The translations under genes were made by a program, and so were the position numbers. A stretch of 64,000 nucleotides of DNA, taken from contig OY740769.1 in NCBI GenBank assembly GCA_963513935.1, forward strand, positions 103,395,762 through 103,459,761, given 5' to 3'. How positions within the stretch are numbered: the first letter of the stretch is position 1; the number at the start of each line of letters is the position of its first letter. This DNA comes from Aphrophora alni (lineage: Eukaryota; Arthropoda; Insecta; Hemiptera; Aphrophoridae). Below, piece by piece: positions 36,122 to 47,720 of the stretch. The notes beneath the pieces are model-generated. The model was not told the origin of the DNA. It worked only from the letters and a program-made list of their open reading frames with translations, and made no database searches.

Positions 36122-38439
36122 AGTAAATCAATTTATGGGGGTACACATCAGAAATTATAGTTTCTTAATTTTAAAGTAGCGAAAAATTCAAGTGCTAGTG
36201 TTTAAAATCAACAGGTAATTAAACACTACACTAAAATATGAAAATAATATCTGCCTAGTATTTCTTTCAAATAGTTTCGAATCTACAGGAATTCTTATTA
36301 AAAATAATGGGGTTTCATGTAATTTTCAATAACTGCAAGTTAGCAAATTTTAAATAACATCTTTAAACTCCGCTATGTTAATGTAATTTGTTTGTTTTAT
36401 TTCATTTTAAAATGTTCACCATTTTGAAACCGTTGCATCAAATTACAACCAATTTTTTTTTTCAAATTGTCTATAGTTACACAAGGGATTTTTAAGGTAA
36501 ACGGCTGTATACCTTTCCCGTAGTTCAACACTCCTTTCCTTCAGTTGATTGACGTATGATATAATGTCAAATTGGTGTTTGTTATTTCTTGTGTTATATG
36601 TATTCTGTTGATTTGTGGTTTTCCTGATTACGCTTATATATAGTTTTAGTGGTTTTTAGCCCTGAATTCCTTTATTAGGTTAGAATTGTACTAAAATAAA
36701 GAACCTTGTCATGTTTACTGTCTACGCAATTGTTGAAATATATTTCATTAGGTACAACTGTTTTAGTGTCTCAAACTACATCAGCAGATGGCTTTTACAC
36801 ATTAAACCCACAACACTAACATATGACTTCGGATGTCATATGATATTTAAAAAAAGTTTAATTGAAAACAAAACCTAGAAAACAAAGCAAATGACATACC
36901 CATAAAAAATAAATTGGGACGAATTACAATAAATATTTGAAGCAATTAACTAAAAATATGTTCCGTAAACAAGAAAATCATATCAGTTATCGAACACGGA
37001 ACAATTTGAATAATTGATTAAAAAATCATCCAAACCAACAAACAAAAACGTTAGTGAAGTTTGACTGCAACCAGCAATATATTAAAGATATTAACGTATA
37101 TTCAAACGAGGATTTAAAGAACATCTTTCCATCATTATCAGATCTGCTATTAATAAACATCAATATTGAGAATACATACTACAAAACTCACACCTATACA
37201 GACATCAAAACCAATTTATCAATTTTACACATTCATAAAAAGATATTAATTATAACCTCATTAGAAGAGTATAATATTTACAATCAATTTTAAAATAACC
37301 CAATTTTTTTAATTAATGGCAAATTAAACTTTTCCAATGACCTGTATGATACATTAACGTACTGAACACAAAATACACAAATAGAAAATACAGATCTAAA
37401 CACTAATATGACAAAGTTCAAAAAGATTAGATAACCCTTGAGTCATCAACATAACTTCAAGAGTATAACACACGGTTACAAAATATGACCGCACAGACTA
37501 CAAGAAACACAAGATGATAGGACTAATATATTACGTTACGTATTTGTTACTTACGTGTTAAAATCATCTGACAATGTCATTTGTGACGACAAAACAGCTG
37601 TAATGAAATACATTTCAACGCGAACTGTATAGACATTAAAACATAACAATATAATACCTAACGTAAGCAATTCAGAAGGTACACAACCATTACAAGTTTT
37701 AGTTTCAGCTTCTGTGACAGTTCCAAACTACGTTTTATATTAACATTGTCCCTTTCTAAGTTTTTAAGCTCAGGGTTTATCAATTGATAAGCAGAATCGA
37801 TCCATACTCTTAAAACATTGAGGTTTAATTGATATATACAATTCATGAAAATTTTTAGAATAAATTAGACCAATCTAAAGCCCCATTCATGATACAATAA
37901 CTTTATAAAAAGAATACAAAATTTGACTTAATTCTATCCATTATTCAAATAAATATAATTGAAACCAGCATAAACGTTTCAGCATCGCCACTTTTTTAAT
38001 ATAATTTTAGTTAGTCTTTTTAACTATAACTATTTCTAAAGTGATTCAAATAATTATTTATTTGACTTAATTTATGACTGCAATTATCGTGGAGTTGAAG
38101 ACTGACACTTAGCACGCCAGTTTAAAGCATCAATTAGTTAAATTAGAATGAAAAATTACAATCTCCAAATCATTCTCCTAATCACTTCCTTTCAGAAGCT
38201 CTGAGAGCGAGATTCTGTTTTATACAAATAAAGACGCAAGTCACGGGTTCAAAAAATACATTTTCTTCTTATCCGGTTCGACATAATAATTTATTTAGAT
38301 TGAATTGTATATTAATGATTACCATTTCTCTGCGTGGAAAATGTGCCCACTTTCATTATTCCTGAAGTATTTGAAATCCGTTCCAATCCAATGACTACTA
38401 TTGGTATTATTTGAAGCTGATTTAGAGAGGCTTCATCTT
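36122..38439. other. AT-rich non-coding stretch
   Basis: Nothing recognised. The frames at 37054-37293 (plus) and 37658-37846 (minus) are compositionally typical of chance frames in AT-rich DNA. Confidence 0.45.
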
Positions 38440-38830
38440 TGACTTCAAATTTGTATTTTCCCAAAGTTCTTGCACTTTTAATAACTACGCCCACGCAATC
38501 AGGTCATGTCACCCGTTAGGTCAAGTTCTCCGAGATGTATGCCGTGGCCCGTAAGGAAGCTCGTTATTCTATTCTTGCACAGACTAATGCAAGTCCAGGA
38601 TCTTTTACATCCTGGATCTGAGCATCTCCATATACTTCTACAGTCCTATTTTTCTTTGCAGAGTTATGATCTACTGGCTTCTTCGAATCTCTTGAGTCAC
38701 AACTTGAAATAGTTTTCTACACGTCCATAGAATGGTTCTGGCCGTACGAATGAGGTGAATGCAGACTTCTTTGCAAAATTATCTGCATTTTCATTCCTTT
38801 TTATTCCCATCTGTCCCGTTAAATTTATTT
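38440..38830 (-). pseudogene. Retrotransposon RNase H and C-terminal remnant (R1-like LINE)
   Basis: On the minus strand from about 38814: GQMGIKRNENADNFAKKSAF, matching the GHxGIxGNExADxxAK signature of non-LTR retrotransposon RNase H, followed by VRPEPFYGRV (compare GPEP-I in R1-type elements). Further along, with stops and a frame change, ITSFLTGHGIHLGELDL matches the LTGHG segment before the C-terminal zinc knuckle. At least three stops are visible, so it is inactive. The R1-like linker fragment at 629-1171 could belong to the same family, but the two pieces do not overlap and are on opposite strands. The adjacent frame at 38312-38494 may continue the tail but is not recognisable. Confidence 0.7.
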
Positions 38831-39263
38831 ATAGATATAAATTTTTAAATTATATTATACGTTTTATTTTGTTTTACACTGCAAGACATATCTTTACTTT
38901 CTGATATATAAGTGTAGATAAAGTTATGTGAAGGGTTAAAAATCAATGTCAAAATTGTCAGACATTACATAATTGTTCGTTTTGAAGTCCCCTGATTCTA
39001 AAAAAAAGTGCTTTGTAGGATTATATCTGTTTCTTGTTTGTCGTATATGGAGAGTCATGGACCAAAACGTGAGCATGGATACCTCGAAAAGTTTTTTTCT
39101 TCATTTCAACTAAAATTCCGTGGGTAGCTGCCACAATAAAATCACAAAATTAAGATTGTCCCAAAATCACTTTTAAGATCTCCAAGTAACCTAACAAAAC
39201 GCATTGGTTGCCTGCTCTTCAAAATTATCGGTTAAAGAAAAATGACAACACCCATGGTTCATT
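38831..39263. other. Non-coding stretch
   Basis: Nothing recognised between the RNase H remnant and the target-site duplication of the next element. Confidence 0.45.
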
Positions 39264-39277
39264 TTCACATTTATACT

Positions 39278-39486
39278 AGATAATTTAAAACTCCTATACA
39301 ATATCTCACTAAAATTACGTTTATATAATCCAACGCGTTTCAACGATAAAGTCGCCATCCTCAGTGATGTATGAGTTTAGTGATACTAAACTAAACGTTG
39401 ATTAACTAAACGTAATTTTTGTGAGATCTTGTGTTCAAGTTTTAGTCTATCTAATATTATCTCACAAGTCAAGCTCAATATTTATA
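39278..39486 (+). mobile_element. Inverted-repeat family, copy D, with 14 bp target duplication
   Basis: Flanked by exact direct repeats TTCACATTTATACT at 39264-39277 and 39487-39500. The left arm (AATATCTCACTAAAATTACG, AACGCGTTTCAACGAT, GTCGCCATCCTCAGTGAT) is mirrored only partly, since the right arm lacks the inner module. It resumes at GTTGATTAACTAAACGTAAT, then GTGAGATCTTGTGTTC, and ends TCTATCTAATATTATCTC, ACAAGTCAAGCTC, AATATTTATA. Ends agree with copy A at 9.5 kb. The internal loss suggests a deletion between near-palindromic arms. Confidence 0.85.
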
Positions 39487-39500
39487 TTCACATTTATACT

Positions 39501-41329
39501 GACAACTAACTACCGAATTCACATGTTTGTGATGAATAATTTTGATAAATTTGTAAATGATTTTGGAGATGATCAGTGATAAAATTTTTGCAATGTTTTT
39601 CCACTATTTTTTTTTTTTTTTTTTACATAATAAATGTAAGTTCAGTTACATCTGATACTCCACAATATCTCTGCAATACATCTATTGTTTCAATCTACTG
39701 GCAAAACTATCGTACCTCAACAATGTAATGGGTGTAAATAAATCCCATACGTATACTGTGTCGGCTAAACTACCCTCAACGTCAACATATATTACATAGG
39801 AAATAACTGAATCCGACGTTGTTAAGCTCTTTGCTACAGGATGTGGTGAAATTCCAATATTTTATACGTGCTTGTCTGTCTCTAATTCGCAGAACAATAA
39901 ATCGTATATTTCAAACTAAGCATTTATATTCTTTGTATTGTTCCACGTATTAGAAAAAATAAAGCGGCAACAATAAAAATAGAAATTTTGCTAGTTAAGA
40001 GGCAAAAACTATCGAGTCAACTTTTTTTGAATGAGTATCAAATAACACTAGAAGTTATTACTAACATGTATATTTATTTGCCGAAAAAAATATTGTGTTG
40101 GGGCTAAACAAATTTAAAATTTCAGATATCGCACTACACTTCTACCTAACTTGAACATAGTGTGTCTACAAATTTAATACGATTTTGGATTTGAAATCAA
40201 ACTCCAGTGTGAAATCATATATTATAGTTTTTATATGACAAAGACAACTTAATTTAACCACACAATGAGAAATGCTTTGCGTATAAGTTTTAAAAGCAGT
40301 TTTTGTGAGATGAGACGAACAATTCTACAGCCATTAAAATATTGATTCCATTTTCATTGATTTCTATTTATTATGGACGTGTAGTTTTATTAGTACATCT
40401 ACATCACTTTCTGTCTGTAAAAGTTAAACTTTTTAAAAGACTTCGAATTTATAAAAATAGCTGTTCCTTATGATTGTGGACCCTAAATCTGCAGTTTTAG
40501 CACACGATTGATCCTTTTATTTCAGATTAAATCATATCATTATTTACACATTTTTCAGGTATTAAAAAGAAGAACGTCATGGCATTAAATAGAGTCATCT
40601 ATAACTGATTTTGGAGGATATGTGATCTGACGTGGAGAGTAAGATTGTAGGTCAAAAACAGTAGGCCTTAATATCAAATTTTAATTACAGAACTTTATAT
40701 TTTTTACAACTTCTGTAGTTATTAAATGAAAGGACGACATATGAATAATTTGTAAAGTTCGTCAAACTTTAACGTAAACAATTTATAATTAAATACATTT
40801 CTTGATTTTAAGCAAGCTCGATATTTATTTTTTTAATAATATTATATGTCATCTTTTTATGAAGCTTTGTGATGTTACTTGCAATATTACTCTTACCTAA
40901 TTATTTACTATTGTAGGCAGCAGATATAATTAAGTTCCAATTGTATTAAAAAAACTTTTCACTCACCCATTTAAAAAACCAATCAAAACTATTCGTCGAA
41001 AAAGAATATCAGTCTGGTAGTTGTTAGTTAAAAGTGAAATGACTGCTCATTTAGAAAAAGAACATTTACCTATTTAAATAGGGTCTTAACTTGTTTCTTG
41101 TGTGTCATAAACACGTATTCAATATGAATCATATTTGCTCCAAATCAAATCAAAAATTAATTTAAAAAACAACAACTGTCAAAGTTATTTTTTCCCCCAA
41201 TTATTCCTTTAAGCATAATATTTATTACTTACATAATAAACTTGTTAAACTTCACATTTTACTAGGCTATAATTTCAACTAATTAATTCAAATCTATTTT
41301 GTTAAATTACATATTTTTTAACAGTCCCT
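39501..41329. other. AT-rich non-coding stretch
   Basis: Contains a T16 homopolymer near 39608-39624. Nothing else recognised. Confidence 0.45.
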
Positions 41330-41750
41330 TCAGCAGGTAGACATTTTTGTTTTACTAGTAACTCACGAACCTGCATTTTTTGGAGAATTCGACCAATACG
41401 TTTTATTTTATTCACTAGAGGCTCCTCTTTCGCAACATTTCATCTTCACTGTAATCAATTTCGATAAAATCGTAACATTGTATTTTTTTTTCTCTAGCAG
41501 ATACCCCCAAATTTTAAGTTATAAAAAATGGGGGAAAACATCAAGAGATGTGACCAAATATGTCCACGTACCAAATTTTATTAAAATCCGTCTATGGGTG
41601 TAGGACCAATGAACGTAAAACAGCTACTCACGCGTCCTTTCAAAAACCACTTTTCAGAATTTCAAAACAAATAAGTCCATAAAAAATGTTTAAATAATTT
41701 GTTGACCCATCATATAACTTTCTTCTTACTACACATATGGGAGAAAGTAA
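41330..41750 (+). repeat. Interspersed repeat family R2, copy 5
   Basis: Contains AATTTCGATAAAATCG, ATACCCCCAAATTTTAAG, GTGACCAAATATGTCC, CAAATTTTATTAAAATCCGT and TTTCAAAAACCACTTTTC in the family order. It ends CCCATCATATAACTTTCTTC then CACATATGGGAGAAAGTAAA. The same end occurs at 53220-53260, so it marks the 3' limit of the family. Confidence 0.5.
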
Positions 41751-42639
41751 AAACGAAATGATAAATAAGAAAATTAAATGAAGTTACATTTTACTCTACC
41801 ATTGATAAATATAATCATGTTATACACCGCAATAAAAATGTTATTTACTTATATTTTTGTTTTACTCCTTCCAAAAGTTATAAATAGGCGCTTGTTATCA
41901 TAGTTATCTGATTGGGTTAAATCTTACAAACTAAAATACCGTATAAAACCAAGTATAGTCAGTTTACTCTGTTACAAATCAGCCGAATGTTTATTTCCCA
42001 ACAGCCGTAACTTTCTCTTTACAGACGTAGTTTTATGCTTTGGTTAAGATAAGTTATTCTTGGATTGCCTTGTTTTTCTGAAGCAACGGCGAGACTAAAT
42101 AGTTCTCGATTGAATACTAAGAGGATAGGTTGTAAAATATAAATTCAATTTAGTGATTCCTGATTTAAGTATTACACAAACATCAGATATTATCAAAAGA
42201 GACCGACATTTTGAAGCAACAAAGTATAATTATTTAGGGGGTTTTATAAGATTGGATTTTTTCAACGCATCTGCCTACACATAGAAATACAATTTTGGGA
42301 GGCAAAATCGAACTAGATATGTAAACAAATCACGTCAAATTTTCATTTCCAATTTACTACCGTCTACTTTTATGAATGAGTTATATACAGAACATATACA
42401 TTTATTAATTTTTTTGGTAAATATAATTTTACTTTCTTATAATATATATAGTGTGGGGTATCGTATGCGGTGGGTCAAAAATAGATATCGACTTTTTTGC
42501 AAATATATATTTTTTGAAACCCCGTGTCCAAAAATAATTGTTTATGTAATTACATCTGTCGTCTGTCTAGTGGCTCTAAAACAAACTTGTCAGGCGATTT
42601 GTCATTTGTTTAAGTAGCCGTATTTTGGCGATACCGCTG

Positions 42640-42900
42640 GAACGTTTGATATTTTTTTCGATAACTTAAAATTTGAGGATATATTACAATTTTTTTCTAA
42701 ACCGGCTCAAACAATTTGATATCTTTTTGTTCAAGGTGTGGCCAAACATAATATCCAAAACAGCCAAGCTTTTTTCTATTACGTAAAAGTCAAAGCAAAC
42801 TATAAAATACTTAATTTCTCAAAATCTGCACTACCGATTTCGTTCAATATATATAGAAATGTGAAAGTTATAATGACTCAAACTCGTATGCAAATCTGCA
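42640..42900 (-). repeat. Interspersed repeat family R2, copy 6
   Basis: On the minus strand GAACGAAATCGGTAGTGC then AGATTTTGAGAAATTAAG (42846-42811) is the clearest version of the family hallmark. Further on, GTTTGGCCACACC matches the GTGGCCA segment of copy 1 in inverted order, so the copy may be rearranged. Confidence 0.4.
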
Positions 42901-45900
42901 AATTTATTTACTACTAAGGAATAATTTTCAGAAAACGAAGCTTGACCCTAAGAAATTAATTTTTTATTTTTTTTTATATATATTTTTTATTAAACTTGTG
43001 TTTAAGTTGAGTTTAGACACAAGTGATATATATATATATATTGGTTTAAAAAGTGTTTGATAATGATCGATTATTCATATTGTTATTAAGGTTTAATGGA
43101 ACATTTCCCTTATCATTGTTTTAGCCTTATAACTACTTATAAATCTATTACATAGCTTGTTGTAGTCAAAAGTAGTATATATGTATGTATGAAGCTATAT
43201 GTGTCGCTGCCACAGGCAACATCATCACCGAATACTTTAAAACGGTTCATATTTCACACATTATTTTAATCTGTTCACATATCACTAGACAATAATATTG
43301 AAAACATTACAAATATATATATTTCTAGTGAGATATAAATTTTTAATGTTTTAAGTGTAAAAATTTATATTTTTCAGGACAGATGTAGTTTTTACACTGA
43401 AGATATATATTTTTAATGTTTTGAATAATATGTGTTAGTGATATATCAACAGTTTTAAAATATTTACCTAGCTTAATGATGGTGCTTACCCATTAATCCA
43501 AAATGATGGGAAATGTCCGATCAAACCATAATAGTAATATACATTTTGTTTGGAATATTTTTATAAATCAAAGATACCGTCCATAGTGGTTTTTCACTTT
43601 GTTTCTAACACTACCAAACTGACATTTTTGATGTCAATAGTTTTGTTTAGTAATATTTTGATTATCAATTAGCCGTGTGTGGAAGTTTGTGCAATTTGTT
43701 TGTAGGGTTTTAAACACAAACATTTTAAAATTCATTTTATTTTACAAGTATAATGTAAATTTGAAAGAAGAGATTAGTATAATCATAATGAATATAAATA
43801 AAGATATTGGGGTTAAGATGAAAATTTTGCTATCGTTGACACATTTTAAAAGTGGCCCATAACTTTAAAAAAACACAAAAAACATTCAATTTACGGGGAG
43901 TATGAGTATTAACTACCTCATCTGTACGAGATTTTATTTGTGAATTGATTAATTTAGTAAGAAACGTCATATATATAATCCTTAATTATGATTACGTATT
44001 CCTCTATCGTCAATAACCACATTAGAAATACAAATGGGTGGTTTTCTAGGCCATAAACAACCTTAATATAAATAGGCCTATGAAGTACAGTAGCTGTGTT
44101 CCGCCTACTCGATACAGCCAGACTGTCTCTGTACAGTGACGTCATGACCTACAATTTTAATAATCGATTGACTTCAAATGTCGAACGTACCGTACAATCG
44201 ATGACACAATTGAACTGAATAGAGCATTTGTATATCTAGAGGCGCTGTAACCGTGAAGCCCCTATAGCAAGAGAGTTAAGTTTAACTGCATATTATACTT
44301 TATTATAAATTAAACAGAATAGAAACGTTTGAATCAGCGATGGGAAGTTCGTGATCTACCTAACCTCAACAACAGTATTCCTCGTACAATTATACTAACA
44401 TACATTATTTATAACAAATAAAAAATATTCCAATAATTTATGTTGAACGCATAAAGGAAACAAATAAATTGTCTATTTACTTATAGAAATAAACAAATAT
44501 TCTATTAAAACAAAGATATTGTAAGAAACTAATTGAAACTCATTTCAAAATTTACAAAACAAAGCACAACCAGATAAGTATGAATTGAAATATATCCTCC
44601 AAAACCACCCAAGAACCATGCCATTAATAAAACTAGGACATATAGAGACACTGTTGAAAGGTCAGATGTTACTAAATATTACGTTTATCCCATCGATGAT
44701 TTACCTGCGATAGCATTTCTATCCTAATAATCCACCGTAGAAAAAATATTCCACTACACAGGTTTAAAAGTTGATCATTGTGGAGCGACTAAATCAGTCT
44801 AGTACATCATTTGTGAAGAGTGGTTACATTGTGTTGTATATTATATAGCTGCATTTTTATTTATCTCGACTATTTCGTAACATAGGTTATAACTTAATAG
44901 ATTTATTTCAGATTTTATTTACTCATTTTGTACTAGAATACTAAAAACAAATAAAGTGTCGTCCAAATGAAAATTTAAATGGAAAATATGTCAAAACCAA
45001 TATTTGTGTGCAAAGAATAAAAATACTAGACATAATGTTTTGCTTGAATAGTACCATAATTTACAATTTTACTCATGTTTTGTAATTTTATCGTAAGTCA
45101 AAAGAAAACGACATTATCGATCAATAATAATAAAGAAGACTTTATGATATTTGAATTTTTCTCGAAGCGTAACATCTAGTTATTCAATTATTATAACATT
45201 TATCACACAACTTTGAGTGTAATAATCAATTATCAAGATATTGTTATTATTTATTTTTTCCCGTTTTTGTCAAAAATATTTTGTCTGTACTAAATTTAAT
45301 GTAAAGTTTCTAGGATTTTCAGCATTAAAAATATGAAAAGTTGGTAATTTTAAAATCTATAAAGAAAGTCTTAATTTTTGGTATGCCTACTGGTAAAAGG
45401 ATAAAATAAGAAAATAAAAAGTGGACCACCACATTTGGAACCAATATTTCTGGACACGGAATCTCAATGATTTCAAAATTGTATTAAAAAACACAAAAAG
45501 CATGAAAAACAAACCATTTTCTGGCATAGTTTATAGGAAATTAATTGTTTATTTATTATATACAATTAATTGAGAAAGTTCAGCTACGAAATATTGACTC
45601 ATTCTGTGTAGATGGATGTTAACAAAAAACTCATATAAAGTTCTAGAGGGTATCAGTCCCCCAACTCCCTCTTGAGAATTACTTTAATAGCTATGTTTCA
45701 AAAACAAATTAATTAAAATTAAAACAATTATGATATTTTATTGGAGGACAAAGTTCGAAAGCAACATCTTCGCCATAACATAAAATGCATTCCATGAAGA
45801 GTTGTTACGAAACACGTATTTATTTAACCATTTCAGAGAAAATATTCACCACTGATAATCAGTATAATGAACGACGTAATTCCAATCTTAGATAGGTAAA

Positions 45901-46389
45901 TAAATTAAGCTGTTTTTTTTGTATAGAAAGTACGGACACTAATGTAATCCTAAAATAGATTCTTCTACCTAATATACCCAAACAATCCTGAATTGTTTCT
46001 TGGTATTGATCAAGAAATTATTTCGAGATTTCTTTTTCTAATTAACCTACTTATTTTTAATGTATATTGTTAGGGAAACTATTCGTTAAAAAATTAAATT
46101 ATAACTATAAAATTTAATAAAATTTTAAATCTAAAATAAACCTACATTAATTTTAATATAGGAATTCCTAATAGACGCTGGTATAATAGTTAATAAAAAT
46201 AAATCTCCTATAAAAAATATTAACAACCTATTTTCAAATATCTTTCTTTAAAAAATGAATACATTTTAAAAGTAATTATTTGTTTTCTTGTTATTTAAAA
46301 GCCAAAATCTTTCGATCATTATTACTTAAAACAACAAGGAACAAAAGAACATAAAGACCTCATACTTTTTTTATTTTAAAAACGTCGGT
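42901..46389. other. AT-rich non-coding stretch
   Basis: Holds a short (TA)n at 43023-43041. An approximately 75 bp partial duplication lies at 43330-43430 (ATTTTTAATGTTTT occurs twice with similar flanks). A small palindrome sits around 45540-45570. No gene recognised. Confidence 0.45.
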
Positions 46390-46527
46390 GTGGAAATAGA
46401 ACAAAAGTTGATCAAGAGAGACCTTATAGGAACTATAAAAAAGATGGATTTAACACAATACTACGTGAGAAAGGTGGAAATACAGCTTGGGAATGCTACC
46501 TATAGCGAGCCCCTGAGGGTGACTTAA
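46390..46527 (+). pseudogene. Reverse transcriptase scrap (palm/thumb-side segment of a LINE)
   Basis: A 45-codon frame reads KLIKRDLIGTIKKMDL, then VRKVEIQLGNATYSEPLRVT, then stop. Many LINE reverse transcriptases (RTE/I-like) have the pattern KLIRLIKMTxxNTxxxVKIxGxxSEPFxVxxGVRQGD just before motif B. The fragment stops exactly where GVRQGD would follow. It is short and truncated on both sides. The match is by pattern only. Confidence 0.4.
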
Positions 46528-47303
46528 GTAATAATTTATCATGATAGATTTTCTTTAATTATGCTATATGACTTCTTGCTTTTTGGAACTGCAACAGGGA
46601 TAAACTTATTTAGTGCTCCTAGAAAAAATATAATCGTGCTATTTTTCAATTTCACTTACAATAAAACTGTTGACCTCGCTGTCGTTTCAGTGTCTTATAC
46701 TGGATTATTGAAGAATAGATTAATTATTTCAAGGTAAAAAACCAAGGTTATGGCTCAGGTAAATTATTTATTTTAACTTTACATAGTAAGTTTTAATATG
46801 TGCACCCCCCCCCCTATCAAGAGATAGTCGTGAGTGACAAATCTCATTTGGTTGTTGGTAATGACCCTTACAAGACTATATAGTTGTGGCGTTTAACGTA
46901 GCCATTTATGTTAAAAGTTGCTGCATCACTGAAAATATTACGTTACGATAATTTTCGTCATAGCCTATTATGTTCAACGCTATCACACCAATATCAACTC
47001 ATTTGGGATGATGTACTTGTATTTAACACTTTAACTATAAATTTTACGTAAGCACCGTAAGTTTTACAAACAACGTTTAAATATATATCATGTTTGCAGA
47101 GGTAAAAGTTTAAATAATATAAAATGTTAACATTAGAGAAACTTTGTTAATTTCCAAGTCAACTTTTAACGACATGGCAGTGTCACCATATGTCAAATTA
47201 TAATTTAATTGTATATGTTATTGTGTGTAATAATTATAACTCAATATTCGACATTTGAAACATTATCAACATATACAAAAGTCAAAACCCAGTGACTGAT
47301 CAC
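46528..47303. other. AT-rich non-coding stretch
   Basis: A C10 homopolymer lies at about 46805. Nothing else recognised. Confidence 0.45.
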
Positions 47304-47720
47304 GAAATCTCTGGATCCAAGAAGCCTAGAGCCATGTATTTTTTTAACATGGTAGGACTGTAGACGCGTATTAAAGAGAATTTTGAAAATGTTGAAATCC
47401 ATGGTGTTTTTTACCCCTAAAGCATATCTCTGGATCCAAGAAGCCTAGACCTATGAATTTTTTATCATTTTTTGGGGTAGGCTGTGGACGCGTACTAAAC
47501 TGTGGTTTTGAAAATTTTCCACTCCAAGGGTGTTTTTACCCCTAAAACAAGTATCATATCATTGTTATTTATGGGTCGATTTTGAACAAAATTGGTTTAT
47601 TGCTGTATTCGGGCATAATTTATTTTCATAGCACTACAAAATTAGGGTTGAGCTAAATAAAATATTTCCTTATAAAAACTATCTCAACTATCCCCAGGTG
47701 AAACTGGGGGCATCAGCTAG
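47304..47720 (+). mobile_element. Non-autonomous Helitron candidate (3' end plus internal tandem units)
   Basis: The 3' end shows a hairpin CCCCAG-GTGAAA-CTGGGG (47692-47709) followed six bases later by CTAG (47717-47720) and then T. This matches the Helitron 3' signature of a GC-rich hairpin close to a terminal CTRR inserted before T. Upstream are two diverged direct repeats of about 120 bp (47304-47424 and 47425-47548), both starting TCTCTGGATCCAAGAAGCC and ending with TTTTTACCCCTAAA. Internal minisatellite units are common in non-autonomous Helitrons. The 5' TC end was not located, so the left boundary is uncertain. No RepHel protein is present. Confidence 0.55.
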
